Assembly (NCBI GenBank): GCA_937951875.1
Contig: CALGAN010000016.1
Coordinates: forward strand, 62,001-126,000
Origin: an uncultured Alkalilimnicola sp.
GTDB taxonomy: Bacteria > Pseudomonadota > Gammaproteobacteria > Nitrococcales > AK92
Direction: 5' to 3'
DNA: 64,000 nucleotides
Shown: positions 17,896-26,630 of the stretch, in pieces
Numbering within the stretch: position 1 is the first letter of the stretch
Layout: each line of letters starts with the position of its first letter
Made by a program: the position numbers and the translations under genes
Notes under the pieces: model-generated
Told to the model about the DNA's origin: nothing
What the model saw: the letters and a program-made list of their open reading frames with translations, nothing else
Databases searched by the model: none

Positions 17896-18998
17896 TCAAC
17901 CATTGGATAAGGCGTTTCATCGGCCACCGCGGCTCGCGGCGACTGCCGCGCGGCTGGCGCGCGCTGCCGCCGGCACTGCTCGGACTGATCGCTCGGCAGC
18001 GGCGCGCGGCGGGGTATTACGACATGCTGACACTCTTGATGTTTCGGCGGGCCTGGCGTCTGCGGCCCGCGCCGCGCCGGCTGTTCGACTACCTGGCTTT
18101 TCGCCGCGACCTTGGCGGCCGGGTGCCGATGCCGCGGGTGCCTGACTTGGTGAAGGCGCTGCCGCGTCTGGATTCCGGCCGTCGTCGTCTCGCCGTGGCG
18201 ATGTTGGCGGAATCGGCGCCAGGCCGTCTGGCGCAGCTGCCGGTGCCGCTGCTGGCGTCGGTCGCCGCCCGAATGCCCGGTGGGGCGGCGGTGCACGGGG
18301 AGCCTCTATCGCTGGCCGACATCGGCCGGTGCCAGGAGCGTTGGCGCGCGGATTTCGCGGCCTCGCTGCGGGCCTGCCGCTCCATATGCGTGGTCGGCAA
18401 CGGCGGTGCGCTGCTTGGCGCCGGGTTGGGCGCATTCATCGACAGTCATGACCTGGTGGTGCGGTTCAACGTTTTCCGCGGCCTCGAGACCGACATGGCC
18501 GATATCGGCGGCAGGATCGACGTGTGGGTGGCGTCTCCCAACCTGTCCTTGCCGCCGCCGGCGGAGGCGCGCTGGGTGGTGGTCACGGGGCCGGATGTGC
18601 GCTACCGCTTGCAGGACTGGGACTGGTTGTTGCCTCATCGGCGGCGCGGTGGGCCGATCCTGACGGTGCCGCTCGAAGTTTGGCGAGGGTTGGTGCTGCG
18701 TTTGCAGGCGCCGCCCAGCGCCGGAATCCTGATCCTGGCGTGGTTGCGGTACTTGCGTGGCGGTTGGGACGGTATCACCGCCGTGGGTTTCGGTAGCCCC
18801 GCTGGGCGCCCTTACCACCACGCAGTGCCCCGGCAGCCGCCGGTGACGCGCCATCACTGGCAGGCTGAGCGCGAGCTGCTGGACGGTTGGAGCAGAGAAG
18901 GGCTCTCGATACGAGGTTGCGCCGAACGTCGAACGGCAGTAGGCGCACGCCGGCATGGTCAGGCTATCGCGGCCCGTCGCCGCGAAACCGATGAGTAA
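17892..18998 (+). CDS. GT29 (sialyltransferase-family) glycosyltransferase
   Basis: A 368-residue protein with clear GT29 motifs. A sialylmotif L-like block begins near residue 162 (SICVVGNGGALLGAGLGAFI, then DSHDLVVRFN). A motif S-like block lies near 273-300 (PSAGILILAWLRYLRG, then AVGFG). Histidines and an acidic residue follow in the place of motif VS (RHHWQAERELL). GT29 enzymes invert CMP-sugar donors; the animal members transfer sialic acid and some plant homologues are thought to use Kdo-like sugars. No sialic acid synthesis gene is in the window, so CMP-Kdo is an equally plausible donor next to KpsC/KpsS. The N-terminal 150 residues are Arg-rich and unassigned. ATGA overlap with the preceding gene. 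Confidence 0.8.
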   Translation: MINHWIRRFIGHRGSRRLPRGWRALPPALLGLIARQRRAAGYYDMLTLLMFRRAWRLRPAPRRLFDYLAFRRDLGGRVPMPRVPDLVKALPRLDSGRRRLAVAMLAESAPGRLAQLPVPLLASVAARMPGGAAVHGEPLSLADIGRCQERWRADFAASLRACRSICVVGNGGALLGAGLGAFIDSHDLVVRFNVFRGLETDMADIGGRIDVWVASPNLSLPPPAEARWVVVTGPDVRYRLQDWDWLLPHRRRGGPILTVPLEVWRGLVLRLQAPPSAGILILAWLRYLRGGWDGITAVGFGSPAGRPYHHAVPRQPPVTRHHWQAERELLDGWSREGLSIRGCAERRTAVGARRHGQAIAARRRETDE

Positions 18999-19120
18999 GC
19001 TATTATTCGTCTCCTTTCAAGCCGTGCGACGGGGGCTCGCAACGCGCCGCGGTTGCCGCTGCCCTGCAAATCCCTGGTCTTGCCAGTGCCGTTGGCAGGC
19101 TCGTTCCTGAAGATTCGGTT

Positions 19121-19141
19121 GGAGCGCCTTGCCGGCGCTCC
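19121..19141 (+). terminator. Hairpin in the gap before kpsC
   Basis: Perfect eight-base arms GGAGCGCC and GGCGCTCC around TTGCC, in the 328-base gap (18999-19326) between the GT29-like gene and kpsC. No T run follows, so it would be a Rho-assisted terminator, attenuator or processing site rather than a classical one. The rest of that gap shows nothing I can assign. Confidence 0.45.
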
Positions 19142-19326
19142 CACGCCGAGCGCTCAGTGCGCCGAAGCGTCAAGCGGCTCACAGTTCTGACATTCGGGGA
19201 TCGTGACTGTGCATTTGTCGCGGATGGGCAGACCGGTCATGGGCACCATGGGCGCACGGTCACGGTTGGGTTTGGTTGGCGGCGGCGCTTTCACTACCAC
19301 CACTAAGAACTTGTAGGTAGTCATCT

Positions 19327-21444
19327 TTGGGGCGGAATTCTCTGATCGGCAGCGGCGGCGGGCGCGTGGGCGTGTTCTCGCGAGGCCTGCTGCGCGTGCC
19401 CGGGCTGCAGGCGCTGCTGGGGGCCGACGAGGTGGTGCTCAATCCCTCCTCTAGGGATGCGGCGTCGTTGCGCGCCGTGGCCGGCTGGGGCCGCAAGCCC
19501 AGCGCGCGTCGTGCCGCCGTCTACGCCGAGCGCCATGGCCTGCCCTTGCTGCGGTTGGAAGACGGCTTCCTGCGTTCGGCCGGGTTGGCGGTTGCCGGTG
19601 CGCCGCCGTTGTCGGTGGTGATCGACGATGTCGGCATTTACTACGACACCACGGCGCCTTCCCGTCTCAGCGCGCTACTGAACGGCCCGGCCGCCGGGCG
19701 GCCCGATCCGTTGGATGACCCGCAGCTACTGGCTCGGGCTCGCAGTTGTCTGCGCCGCATCGCCGAGGCCAAGCTCTCCAAATACAACCACGCGCCCGAT
19801 CCGCAGGGACGGCCCGGGCGCACCGATCTGCCCCGGCGCGTGCTGGTGGTGGATCAGACCTATGGTGACCTGTCGGTATCCTGCGGTCAGGCCACGGCCG
19901 AGGATTTCCAGCGCATGCTGCGCGCGGCGCTGGAGGAAAACCCCGACGCCGAGATCCTGGTCAAGATCCATCCGGACGTCATCGCCGGCCGCAAGCGCGG
20001 CTATCTCGGCCAGATTGCCAACGGGCGCCGCCTGACGGTGCTGGCCGGCGACGTCAATCCGCGGGCGCTGATCGAGCTGGTCGATCACGTCTACGTGGTC
20101 ACCTCGCAGCTGGGGATGGAAGCGGTACTGGCCGGCAAGCCGGTGACCTGTTTCGGCGTGCCGTTCTACGCCGGCTGGGGGCTGACCGACGATCGGCGGC
20201 CGGTGACGCACGCGCGCCGTGCCCGCAGCCGCGAGCAGCTGTTCGCGGCCGCTTATCTGCTGTATCCGCGCTATCTCCATCCGGAAACCGGAGCGCTGAC
20301 CGAGATCGATACGGTCATAGAGCATCTGTCGCTGCAGCGTCGGGTCTACGCCGAGAACCAGGGGCGGCTGTTCTGTTTCGGCTTCAGCCGCTGGAAGCAG
20401 GGCTATGTGCGCGCTTATCTGCGCGCGCCCGGCAACGAGATCCACTTCGTGCGCAGCGCCGCCGCGGCCAAGCGCCGAGGTTTCGACGGAAGCTGCCGCA
20501 TCCTGGCTTGGGGCGAGCGGCGCGCGGCGCAAGCCGCTGCGCTGTCTCGGGAGTTCCGAGTGCCGGTGGAGCGTATGGAGGACGGTTTCCTGCGCTCGAT
20601 CGGGCTGGGGTCGGATTTCACCGCGCCGGCCTCGCTGGTGCTGGATGCCGACGGTATCTACTATGACCCGTCGCGGCCGAGCCGGCTGGAGCGGATTCTC
20701 GCCGAGCATCGCTTCGACGAGCCGCTCAAGGCTCGGGCGGCGCGCCTGCGCGAGCGTATCGTGCAGGTGGGGATCAGCAAGTACAACGTGGGGCGGCCGA
20801 CCTCGCTGCGCCTCGAGCGCGCGCCGGGCCAGAAGGTGATCCTGGTGCCGGGGCAGGTCGAGGACGACGCTTCGGTGCGCTTGGGCGGCGGAGCGGTGCG
20901 CGGCAACCGGGAGCTGCTGGAAGCCGTGCGTGCCGCCAATCCCGACGCGTTCATTCTGTTTAAGCCGCACCCGGATGTGGTCGCTGGTAATCGTCGTGGC
21001 CGGGTGCGCGTACGGGCTGGCGAGCGGCTGTGGGACCGGCAAGAATTGGACGCCTCGTTGCCCGCTTGCCTGGCGGTGGCGGACGAGGTGCATACGCTGA
21101 CTTCGTTCGTCGGCTTCGAGGCGTTGCTGCGTGGTCTACCGGTCACGACCTACGGGATGCCGTTCTATGCCGGCTGGGGGCTGACCCGCGATATGCAGCC
21201 ACTGAACCGGCCGGGGCGAGGCCGCAAGCTCGAGTTGGACGAGCTGGTGGCCGGTACCTTGATCTTGTACCCGCGCTACGTTCATCCGCGCTCCGGGGCG
21301 TTCTGCTCGCCGGAGGCGGTCATTGCGTACCTGGAAGAACAGTTGAGCGCGCACGGCAACGGTCCGGCGATCCGCCAACCGTGGCTGCTGCGTCAGCTCA
21401 AACGATTGAAGTCTCTGTATGAAGGGGTGGTCCATGCAGGGTAG
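19327..21444 (+). CDS. kpsC: Capsule beta-Kdo transferase KpsC (two tandem GT99 domains)
   Basis: KpsC extends the poly-Kdo linker on the lyso-phosphatidylglycerol anchor of ABC-exported capsules, alternating two linkages with its two homologous transferase halves. The internal duplication is plain: LEDGFLRSAGL (about residue 78) and MEDGFLRSIGLG (417); VPFYAGWGLTDD (279) and MPFYAGWGLTRD (612); YPRYLHPETGA and YPRYVHPRSGA. The length of 705 residues fits the family (about 675). The listed start is TTG at 19327; a GTG at 19366 just before VGVFSRG is an alternative that would match the usual N terminus better. It overlaps the kpsS reading frame and forms the conserved CS pair. Confidence 0.93.
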   Translation: MGRNSLIGSGGGRVGVFSRGLLRVPGLQALLGADEVVLNPSSRDAASLRAVAGWGRKPSARRAAVYAERHGLPLLRLEDGFLRSAGLAVAGAPPLSVVIDDVGIYYDTTAPSRLSALLNGPAAGRPDPLDDPQLLARARSCLRRIAEAKLSKYNHAPDPQGRPGRTDLPRRVLVVDQTYGDLSVSCGQATAEDFQRMLRAALEENPDAEILVKIHPDVIAGRKRGYLGQIANGRRLTVLAGDVNPRALIELVDHVYVVTSQLGMEAVLAGKPVTCFGVPFYAGWGLTDDRRPVTHARRARSREQLFAAAYLLYPRYLHPETGALTEIDTVIEHLSLQRRVYAENQGRLFCFGFSRWKQGYVRAYLRAPGNEIHFVRSAAAAKRRGFDGSCRILAWGERRAAQAAALSREFRVPVERMEDGFLRSIGLGSDFTAPASLVLDADGIYYDPSRPSRLERILAEHRFDEPLKARAARLRERIVQVGISKYNVGRPTSLRLERAPGQKVILVPGQVEDDASVRLGGGAVRGNRELLEAVRAANPDAFILFKPHPDVVAGNRRGRVRVRAGERLWDRQELDASLPACLAVADEVHTLTSFVGFEALLRGLPVTTYGMPFYAGWGLTRDMQPLNRPGRGRKLELDELVAGTLILYPRYVHPRSGAFCSPEAVIAYLEEQLSAHGNGPAIRQPWLLRQLKRLKSLYEGVVHAG

Positions 21445-22768
21445 GGTGTTGTTGCTGCAGGGACCGATGGGGCCATTCTTCCGCTGGCTGGCGCAAGAGC
21501 TGAAGGCGGAAGGCCATGAGGTTTTCAAGATCAATTTCAACGCCGGCGACGAGGCCTTCTATCGCCTGCCGGGGGCTTACGCCTATCGGGGAGATCTGGC
21601 GTCCTGGCCGGCTTATCTTGAGGATTTCCTCAAGCAGCACCGCATCGATCGGATATTCCTGTTCGGCGATTGCCGTCCGCTCCATCTGGCCGCGGTTGAG
21701 GTGGCCAAGCGGCTGGGCGTGGCGGTGTTCGTGTTCGAGGAAGGCTATTTGCGGCCGCATTACATCACCTTGGAGCCGGGCGGCGTCAACGCGTACTCCA
21801 CTTTGCCGCGCGATCCGATGTTCTACCGCGAGTACCAGTCGGCCAAGCCCGACAATCCGACGCCGGTCGGGCGGGTATTTCGCTACGTGGCGTGGTACGC
21901 GACGTGGTACGCCATCATTTCCTGGCTCGGTCGTTGGCGCTTCCCCCATTACGAGCATCACCGCCCGCTCAATCCGTTCGTCGAAGCAGGGCGCTGGATT
22001 CGCTCCGGCTGGCTCAAGCTGGTTCATCGCGTGCTGGACAAGCGCATCACCCGCCAGCTCGTCGGCCCGCAGGCCAGGCCGTTCTTCCTGGTGCCGCTGC
22101 AGGTGCATTGCGACGCGCAGATCACCCACCATTCGCCGTATGAGTCGATGGAGCCGTTCATTCGGGAGGTGATCGCTTCCTTCGCCAAGCATGCGCCGGC
22201 CGATACCTGGCTGGTGCTCAAGCACCACCCGCTGGACCGGCCGTACACCGATTTCGGCCCCCTGATCAAGGAGCTCGTTCGCGAGCACAAGCTGGAAGGG
22301 CGGGTGCACTATGTACATGAAGCCTACCTGCCGGCCCTGCTGCGTCATGCGCGCGGCACGGTCACGGTGAACAGCACGGTGGGGCTGTCGTCCATTCACC
22401 ACAACACGCCGGTGAAGATCCTCGGCGATGCGGTGTACGACATTCCCGGGCTGGCCAGTACGCGGTCGCTCGATACCTTCTGGCGGCGGCCGGGCAAGGT
22501 CAACCGCGAGCTCTATATGGCGTTTCGCCATTACCTGGTGCGCCATGTGCTCGGCAACGGCAATTTCTATCGGCGTGTGTGCAAGAATAAGGGCCCGACC
22601 GGCGTGGCGTGGCCGTTCGGCAGCATCAGCGCCGCCAGCGACCCGGCCCGTTACCGCGCCACTGTCGGGGCGCCAATCGTCATCTCCGGCTCGGCGCCGC
22701 CGGTATCGGCTGTGGCGGCGGGAATGCCGGCCGCCGCTATCGCGATCGGTGCGGACGGCAATGTGTGA
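21434..22768 (+). CDS. kpsS: Capsule beta-Kdo transferase KpsS (GT107)
   Basis: KpsS adds the first beta-Kdo to lyso-phosphatidylglycerol, starting the linker that KpsC extends. Family features: LLLQGPMGPFFRWLA at the N terminus, RIFLFGDCRPLHLAAVEVAK, VFEEGYLRPHYITLE, and VPLQVHCDAQITHHSPY. The ATG at 21434 is preferred because GGGG lies six bases upstream; an in-frame ATG at 21419 adds five residues. It overlaps the kpsC 3' end. The C-terminal 30 residues (Ala/Pro-rich) extend past the usual family end. Together with kpsT and kpsE this identifies the locus as a lyso-PG/poly-Kdo capsule system. Confidence 0.92.
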   Translation: MQGRVLLLQGPMGPFFRWLAQELKAEGHEVFKINFNAGDEAFYRLPGAYAYRGDLASWPAYLEDFLKQHRIDRIFLFGDCRPLHLAAVEVAKRLGVAVFVFEEGYLRPHYITLEPGGVNAYSTLPRDPMFYREYQSAKPDNPTPVGRVFRYVAWYATWYAIISWLGRWRFPHYEHHRPLNPFVEAGRWIRSGWLKLVHRVLDKRITRQLVGPQARPFFLVPLQVHCDAQITHHSPYESMEPFIREVIASFAKHAPADTWLVLKHHPLDRPYTDFGPLIKELVREHKLEGRVHYVHEAYLPALLRHARGTVTVNSTVGLSSIHHNTPVKILGDAVYDIPGLASTRSLDTFWRRPGKVNRELYMAFRHYLVRHVLGNGNFYRRVCKNKGPTGVAWPFGSISAASDPARYRATVGAPIVISGSAPPVSAVAAGMPAAAIAIGADGNV

Positions 22769-22892
22769 CGCGGCCCAGGGGCGCCCCGACCAAGGGGTTC
22801 CGTAGCGCCAGTGCGCCCACTTGAGAGAGGTGAGCGCTTGCGGTTAGGGGCATGGCCCGGGCTTGCCGCGGCGGGCAGGGACGTGCCATCGG

Positions 22893-22913
22893 CGCTCGCG
22901 TTGGCGGCGAGCG
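22893..22913 (+). terminator. Hairpin between kpsS and cysC
   Basis: Arms CGCTCGC and GCGAGCG around a seven-base loop, followed within ten bases by TTTT at about 22922-22925. It is in the 192-base gap between the capsule genes and the sulfate-activation pair, so it could separate the two transcription units. Confidence 0.45.
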
Positions 22914-22960
22914 GCCGGGACCGGTTTTCCAAGGATATCGATAAACCGAGGTAGCATCCG

Positions 22961-23602
22961 ATGACCGAGCAGAAAGCCACCAACGTGTATTGGCACGAGG
23001 GCGAGATCACCCGGGCCGACCGTAATCGGCTGTTGCGTCAGAAGGGTGCGACCGTCTGGTTTACCGGTCTGTCGGGCAGCGGCAAGAGTACGGTGGCGGT
23101 GGCCTTGGAGAAGGCGCTGTACAACCGCGGCCATCTGTCCTACCGGCTCGACGGCGACAATGTCCGTATGGGCATCAACAAGAACCTGGGCTTTTCCGCC
23201 GAGGACCGGGCGGAGAACATTCGCCGTATCGGCGAGGTGTGCAAGCTGTTCGTGGACGCCGGCGTGATCGTGCTCTCCAGCTTCGTCAGCCCTTATCGGG
23301 TGGACCGCGACAAGGTCCGCAAGCTGCACGAAGAGGCGGGGATGGACTTCATCGAAGTGTTCGTCGACGTGCCGCTGGCCGAGGCCGAACGGCGTGATCC
23401 CAAGGGCCTGTACAAGAAGGCGCGCGCCGGCGAGATCAAGAACTTCACCGGCATCGACGACCCCTACGAGCCGCCGCTCAATCCCGAGCTGGTGCTCAAG
23501 AGCCACGAGATGAGCCTGGAGGAGGAAGTGGCGGTGCTGCTCGAACTCTTGGAAAAGCGCGGCATCCTCAGCTATCCCGAGGCGCCGGCCACTGCCGGAT
23601 AG
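22961..23602 (+). CDS. cysC: Adenylylsulfate (APS) kinase
   Basis: Makes 3'-phosphoadenylylsulfate (PAPS) from APS and ATP in the cytosol. The 213 residues include the P-loop GLSGSGKST (about 35-43), RLDGDNVR, the RIGEVCKLF helix, the phospho-acceptor SSFVSPYR region and the lid KNFTGIDDPYEPP, all typical of CysC. A GAGG ribosome-binding site lies nine bases before the ATG. It precedes sat by 117 bases. As a stand-alone kinase paired with a Sat-type sulfurylase and placed beside kpsS, it could feed sulfotransferases that modify the capsule as well as cysteine synthesis. Confidence 0.96.
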   Translation: MTEQKATNVYWHEGEITRADRNRLLRQKGATVWFTGLSGSGKSTVAVALEKALYNRGHLSYRLDGDNVRMGINKNLGFSAEDRAENIRRIGEVCKLFVDAGVIVLSSFVSPYRVDRDKVRKLHEEAGMDFIEVFVDVPLAEAERRDPKGLYKKARAGEIKNFTGIDDPYEPPLNPELVLKSHEMSLEEEVAVLLELLEKRGILSYPEAPATAG

Positions 23603-23719
23603 CTTCGCGGTGGGTGCCTTTCGTCCGCGTCCGGTTCCGGAAGAGGGGCAAAGGCTGATTGAGTCCGCCTCGCCATACCGCGTGCCCCGCCAGCCTGCCT
23701 TAGCACTGGAGACCAAGTG

Positions 23720-24910
23720 ATGATCAAGCCTCATGGATCGAACGAACTGAATCCGCTGTTCGTCTACGACGACCAGCGGCGCGCCGCTCTCCTGAAGGAG
23801 GCCGAGACGCTGCCCTCGCTGCTGTTGAACTCGGCTGCGGCCGCCAACGCGGTCATGCTCGGGGCCGGCTATTTCAATCCGCTACGGGGCTATATGAACC
23901 TGGCCGACGCGCTGAGCGTGGCCGACACGCTGCACACCACCGACGGCCTGTTCTGGCCGGTGCCGATCGTCAACCTCACGCACGACGTGAGCGCCATTCA
24001 GGGCGCTCGGCGCATCGCTCTGCGCGATCCCAACGTGGCCGGGCATCCGGTGCTGGCGGTGATGGAGGTCGACGCCATCGAGGAAGTGTCGCGGGCGCAG
24101 ATCGAGCACATGGCCCAGCAGATCTTCGGCACGCTGGATCCCAATCACCCGGGCGTGACGACCTTCCTCGGGCTGGGCGACAAGCTCGTCTCCGGCCGGA
24201 TCGAGGTGCTGAACTTCAGCTACTTCGAGACCGAGTTCCCGGATACCTTCCGTACCGCGGTGCAGATCCGTCAGGAGATCGCCGAGCGCGGCTGGAACAA
24301 GGTAGTGGCGTTCCAGACCCGCAACCCCATGCATCGGGCGCACGAGGAACTCTGCCGCATGGCGCAGGAGCGTCTGGGGGCGGACGGCATCATCATCCAC
24401 ATGCTGCTCGGCCGCCTGAAGCCGGGCGACATCCCGGCTCCGGTGCGCGATGCCTGCATCCGCGTCATGGTGGCCAACTACTTCCCGCCGAATACGGTGA
24501 TGGTCACCGGCTACGGCTTCGACATGCTCTATGCCGGTCCGCGCGAGGCGGTGCTGCATGCCGTGTTCCGCCAGAACATGGGCGCCACCCATTTCATCGT
24601 CGGTCGTGACCATGCCGGCGTCGGCGACTACTACGGCCCGTTCGACGCCCAGACCATCTTCGACGAGAAGGTGCCGCCCGGCGCGTTGCAGATCGAGATC
24701 TTCCGCGCCGACAACACCGCCTACTCGAAGAAGCTCGGTCGGGTGGTGATGATGCGCGAGGCCCCGGACCACACGCCGGATGACTTCATCACGCTGTCCG
24801 GCACCAAGGTTCGGCAGATGCTCGGCCAGGGGATCGCCCCGCCGCCCGAGTTCTCGCGCCCCGAGGTGGCCAAGATCCTGATGGATTACTACCAGTCCAT
24901 CGGCGGCTGA
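23720..24910 (+). CDS. sat: Sulfate adenylyltransferase (ATP sulfurylase, Sat type)
   Basis: Forms APS from sulfate and ATP. It is the single-chain Sat type rather than the CysDN type common in enteric gammaproteobacteria. The 396 residues carry QTRNPMHRAHEELCR, containing the His-x-x-His active-site signature, GRLKPGDIPAPVRD, VGRDHAGVGDYYG and the C-terminal LSGTKVRQMLGQG. ATG at 23720 overlaps a GTG at 23717. It forms an operon with cysC. This Sat type is frequent in sulfur-oxidising Chromatiales-like bacteria, where it can run in the ATP-forming direction; pairing with cysC here favours the PAPS-making direction. Confidence 0.95.
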   Translation: MIKPHGSNELNPLFVYDDQRRAALLKEAETLPSLLLNSAAAANAVMLGAGYFNPLRGYMNLADALSVADTLHTTDGLFWPVPIVNLTHDVSAIQGARRIALRDPNVAGHPVLAVMEVDAIEEVSRAQIEHMAQQIFGTLDPNHPGVTTFLGLGDKLVSGRIEVLNFSYFETEFPDTFRTAVQIRQEIAERGWNKVVAFQTRNPMHRAHEELCRMAQERLGADGIIIHMLLGRLKPGDIPAPVRDACIRVMVANYFPPNTVMVTGYGFDMLYAGPREAVLHAVFRQNMGATHFIVGRDHAGVGDYYGPFDAQTIFDEKVPPGALQIEIFRADNTAYSKKLGRVVMMREAPDHTPDDFITLSGTKVRQMLGQGIAPPPEFSRPEVAKILMDYYQSIGG

Positions 24911-24923
24911 GCGTCGCTTGGCG

Positions 24924-24952
24924 CGCCCCTTCGCCGTCGCGGCGAAGGGGCG
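24924..24952 (+). terminator. Strong hairpin downstream of sat
   Basis: Twelve perfectly complementary bases (arms CGCCCCTTCGCC and GGCGAAGGGGCG) around a five-base loop, beginning 14 bases after the sat stop. No T run follows. It is a good candidate for the 3' end of the cysC-sat transcript. The remainder of the 380-base gap to 25290 holds the second hairpin listed next and no gene. Confidence 0.7.
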
Positions 24953-25004
24953 GTTCGATGGCGCTGCGCCATCGCGCAAGCCACCTCCGCTCGCGCCGGG
25001 GCAG

Positions 25005-25024
25005 GCCCCCACTTTCGTGGGGGC
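25005..25024 (+). terminator. Second hairpin downstream of sat
   Basis: Arms GCCCCCAC and GTGGGGGC around the four-base loop TTTC, then GAGCTTTG. It is 95 bases after the sat stop and may back up the first hairpin. Confidence 0.55.
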
Positions 25025-25290
25025 GAGCTTTGCGTGGGCATGACCACCTATGCCGGTGGTGCCGATCCTTCGGCGGGAAGCTCTAGGCATTCTCCGTAAC
25101 GCCCTTACGTGCGTCTTCGCTTTCCCGCGCTTTTTCCTCTACCAAAGCGCGCGCCCATCCCCATCTAGATAGTCGTGCCGACATGGATAGTCCGGCACGA
25201 CGAAGCCCTCATTGACGTTGCCCGCGCGGCATCCAGGTCGGAAGCCGCGCGGGAGCCGACAAGCAACAATAACCGGCATGGACGCCTGCT

Positions 25291-26346
25291 ATGCGAATCA
25301 TCCTGCTGCTGATCTGGTTGATTCCGACCGCCGCACGCGCGGCCGATGGTTTTCTGCATGGTTATGTCAGCGCCTATTTGGACGAGCTCGGTTTGGTGGG
25401 GCATGCGGTGACCGTCGAGTCGACCGCCGAGCCGGGCGTGGTGCGCGTCACCGGCCGCGCCTGCCTCGACGAGCCGCAAAGGCGAATGATCGAGGAACGC
25501 TTGCGGCGCAGCGGCCGCCTAGCGCGGATCGACTGGCAGCTGACGTGTGCGGCCGCGATCGTGCCCGCCGCCTACCGGGTAGTCTCGGTGGACAACCAGG
25601 AACTGGCGTTCCTGCCGGAGGCGCTGCTGTTCAAGCCGCTCTACGCCGATCCGCGCGAGGCCCGGTTCGGGATGCGGATCCAGCAGCACCGGCTCGAGGG
25701 CGGCAGCTTCCTCGCCGCCGACATCGCCCTCGGGGCCACGCTCGGGCTGGCCTCCGGCAATGTGGGCAACACCGCCTGGCAGCTAGGCCTGCAAGGCGCG
25801 GTGTTCGCGCTGTTCGATCTGGACGCCGCCTCCACCGATCTGGTGAACACCGATTATTGGATCGGCATACCGGTCGGGTTCCGATCCGGAAACTGGTCGC
25901 TGCGGCTGCGGCTCTACCACCAGAGCGGGCACCTAGGCGATGAGTACATCCTGCGCGATCGGTTGGGAACCCGCCGTCTGAACATCAGCTACGAAACGCT
26001 GGACGGGGTGCTGGCCTATGAGTGGGACAGCGTGCGGTTGTTCGCCGGCGGCGGCTATATCCTGCATTCGCTGCACGATCATGACCGCGGCCAGCTGCAG
26101 TATGGCCTCGAATACCGGCGGCCGCACACGTTCGGCGCGGCCGCCCTTGTCGTCGCCACCTACTTTCAGCATCTGGAGCATCAGGACTGGCATCTCAACC
26201 AGTCGTACCGCCTCGGTTTGGCGGTGGAACGCGGCGTGCGCGAGGCGGGCGTGATGCTGGCGCACTACGACGGCTACTCGCCGGATGGCCAGTTCTACAC
26301 CCTGCGGCTGAAATACAGTGGTCTGGAGGTGTTTTATCGGTTCTAG
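25291..26346 (+). CDS. DUF1207-family outer-membrane protein
   Basis: A 351-residue exported protein of unknown function. The N-terminal signal peptide (MRIILLLIWLIPTAARA) should be cut after residue 17. Residues 20-90 form a small domain with a cysteine pair (about C58 and C85). From about 100 the protein matches the DUF1207 family (FLPEALLFKPLYADPREARF), and the rest alternates hydrophobic and polar residues and ends in Phe (YSGLEVFYRF), as outer-membrane beta-barrels do. Homologues often lie near surface polysaccharide or lipid genes, but no biochemical role is known to me. It appears to be a single-gene unit. Confidence 0.8.
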   Translation: MRIILLLIWLIPTAARAADGFLHGYVSAYLDELGLVGHAVTVESTAEPGVVRVTGRACLDEPQRRMIEERLRRSGRLARIDWQLTCAAAIVPAAYRVVSVDNQELAFLPEALLFKPLYADPREARFGMRIQQHRLEGGSFLAADIALGATLGLASGNVGNTAWQLGLQGAVFALFDLDAASTDLVNTDYWIGIPVGFRSGNWSLRLRLYHQSGHLGDEYILRDRLGTRRLNISYETLDGVLAYEWDSVRLFAGGGYILHSLHDHDRGQLQYGLEYRRPHTFGAAALVVATYFQHLEHQDWHLNQSYRLGLAVERGVREAGVMLAHYDGYSPDGQFYTLRLKYSGLEVFYRF

Positions 26347-26630
26347 CATCGACGGCCGCCGCAAGCGGCAAGGACGCTTACGGCGCAACAGCCTCATGCT
26401 TTCAGCCTCGGTCGCCGCCGGGGCGTGAATACGCCCTCGACCTGTCGCCTCGACCGGACATATCGTCATCGCCCCCGACGTAGTAGGTTGTCGGACAGTT
26501 CCGATACCATTATCGGATTTTCGCCGGTCCGGCGTCGCCGTATAGGGAGCCACGAGCTGGTTGTCGGCCTGGTCGCGAGTCCTGAAGCCAAGGCCGGTGT
26601 TTGCTTCATGAGTTGGCAGAGAGATTCGAA

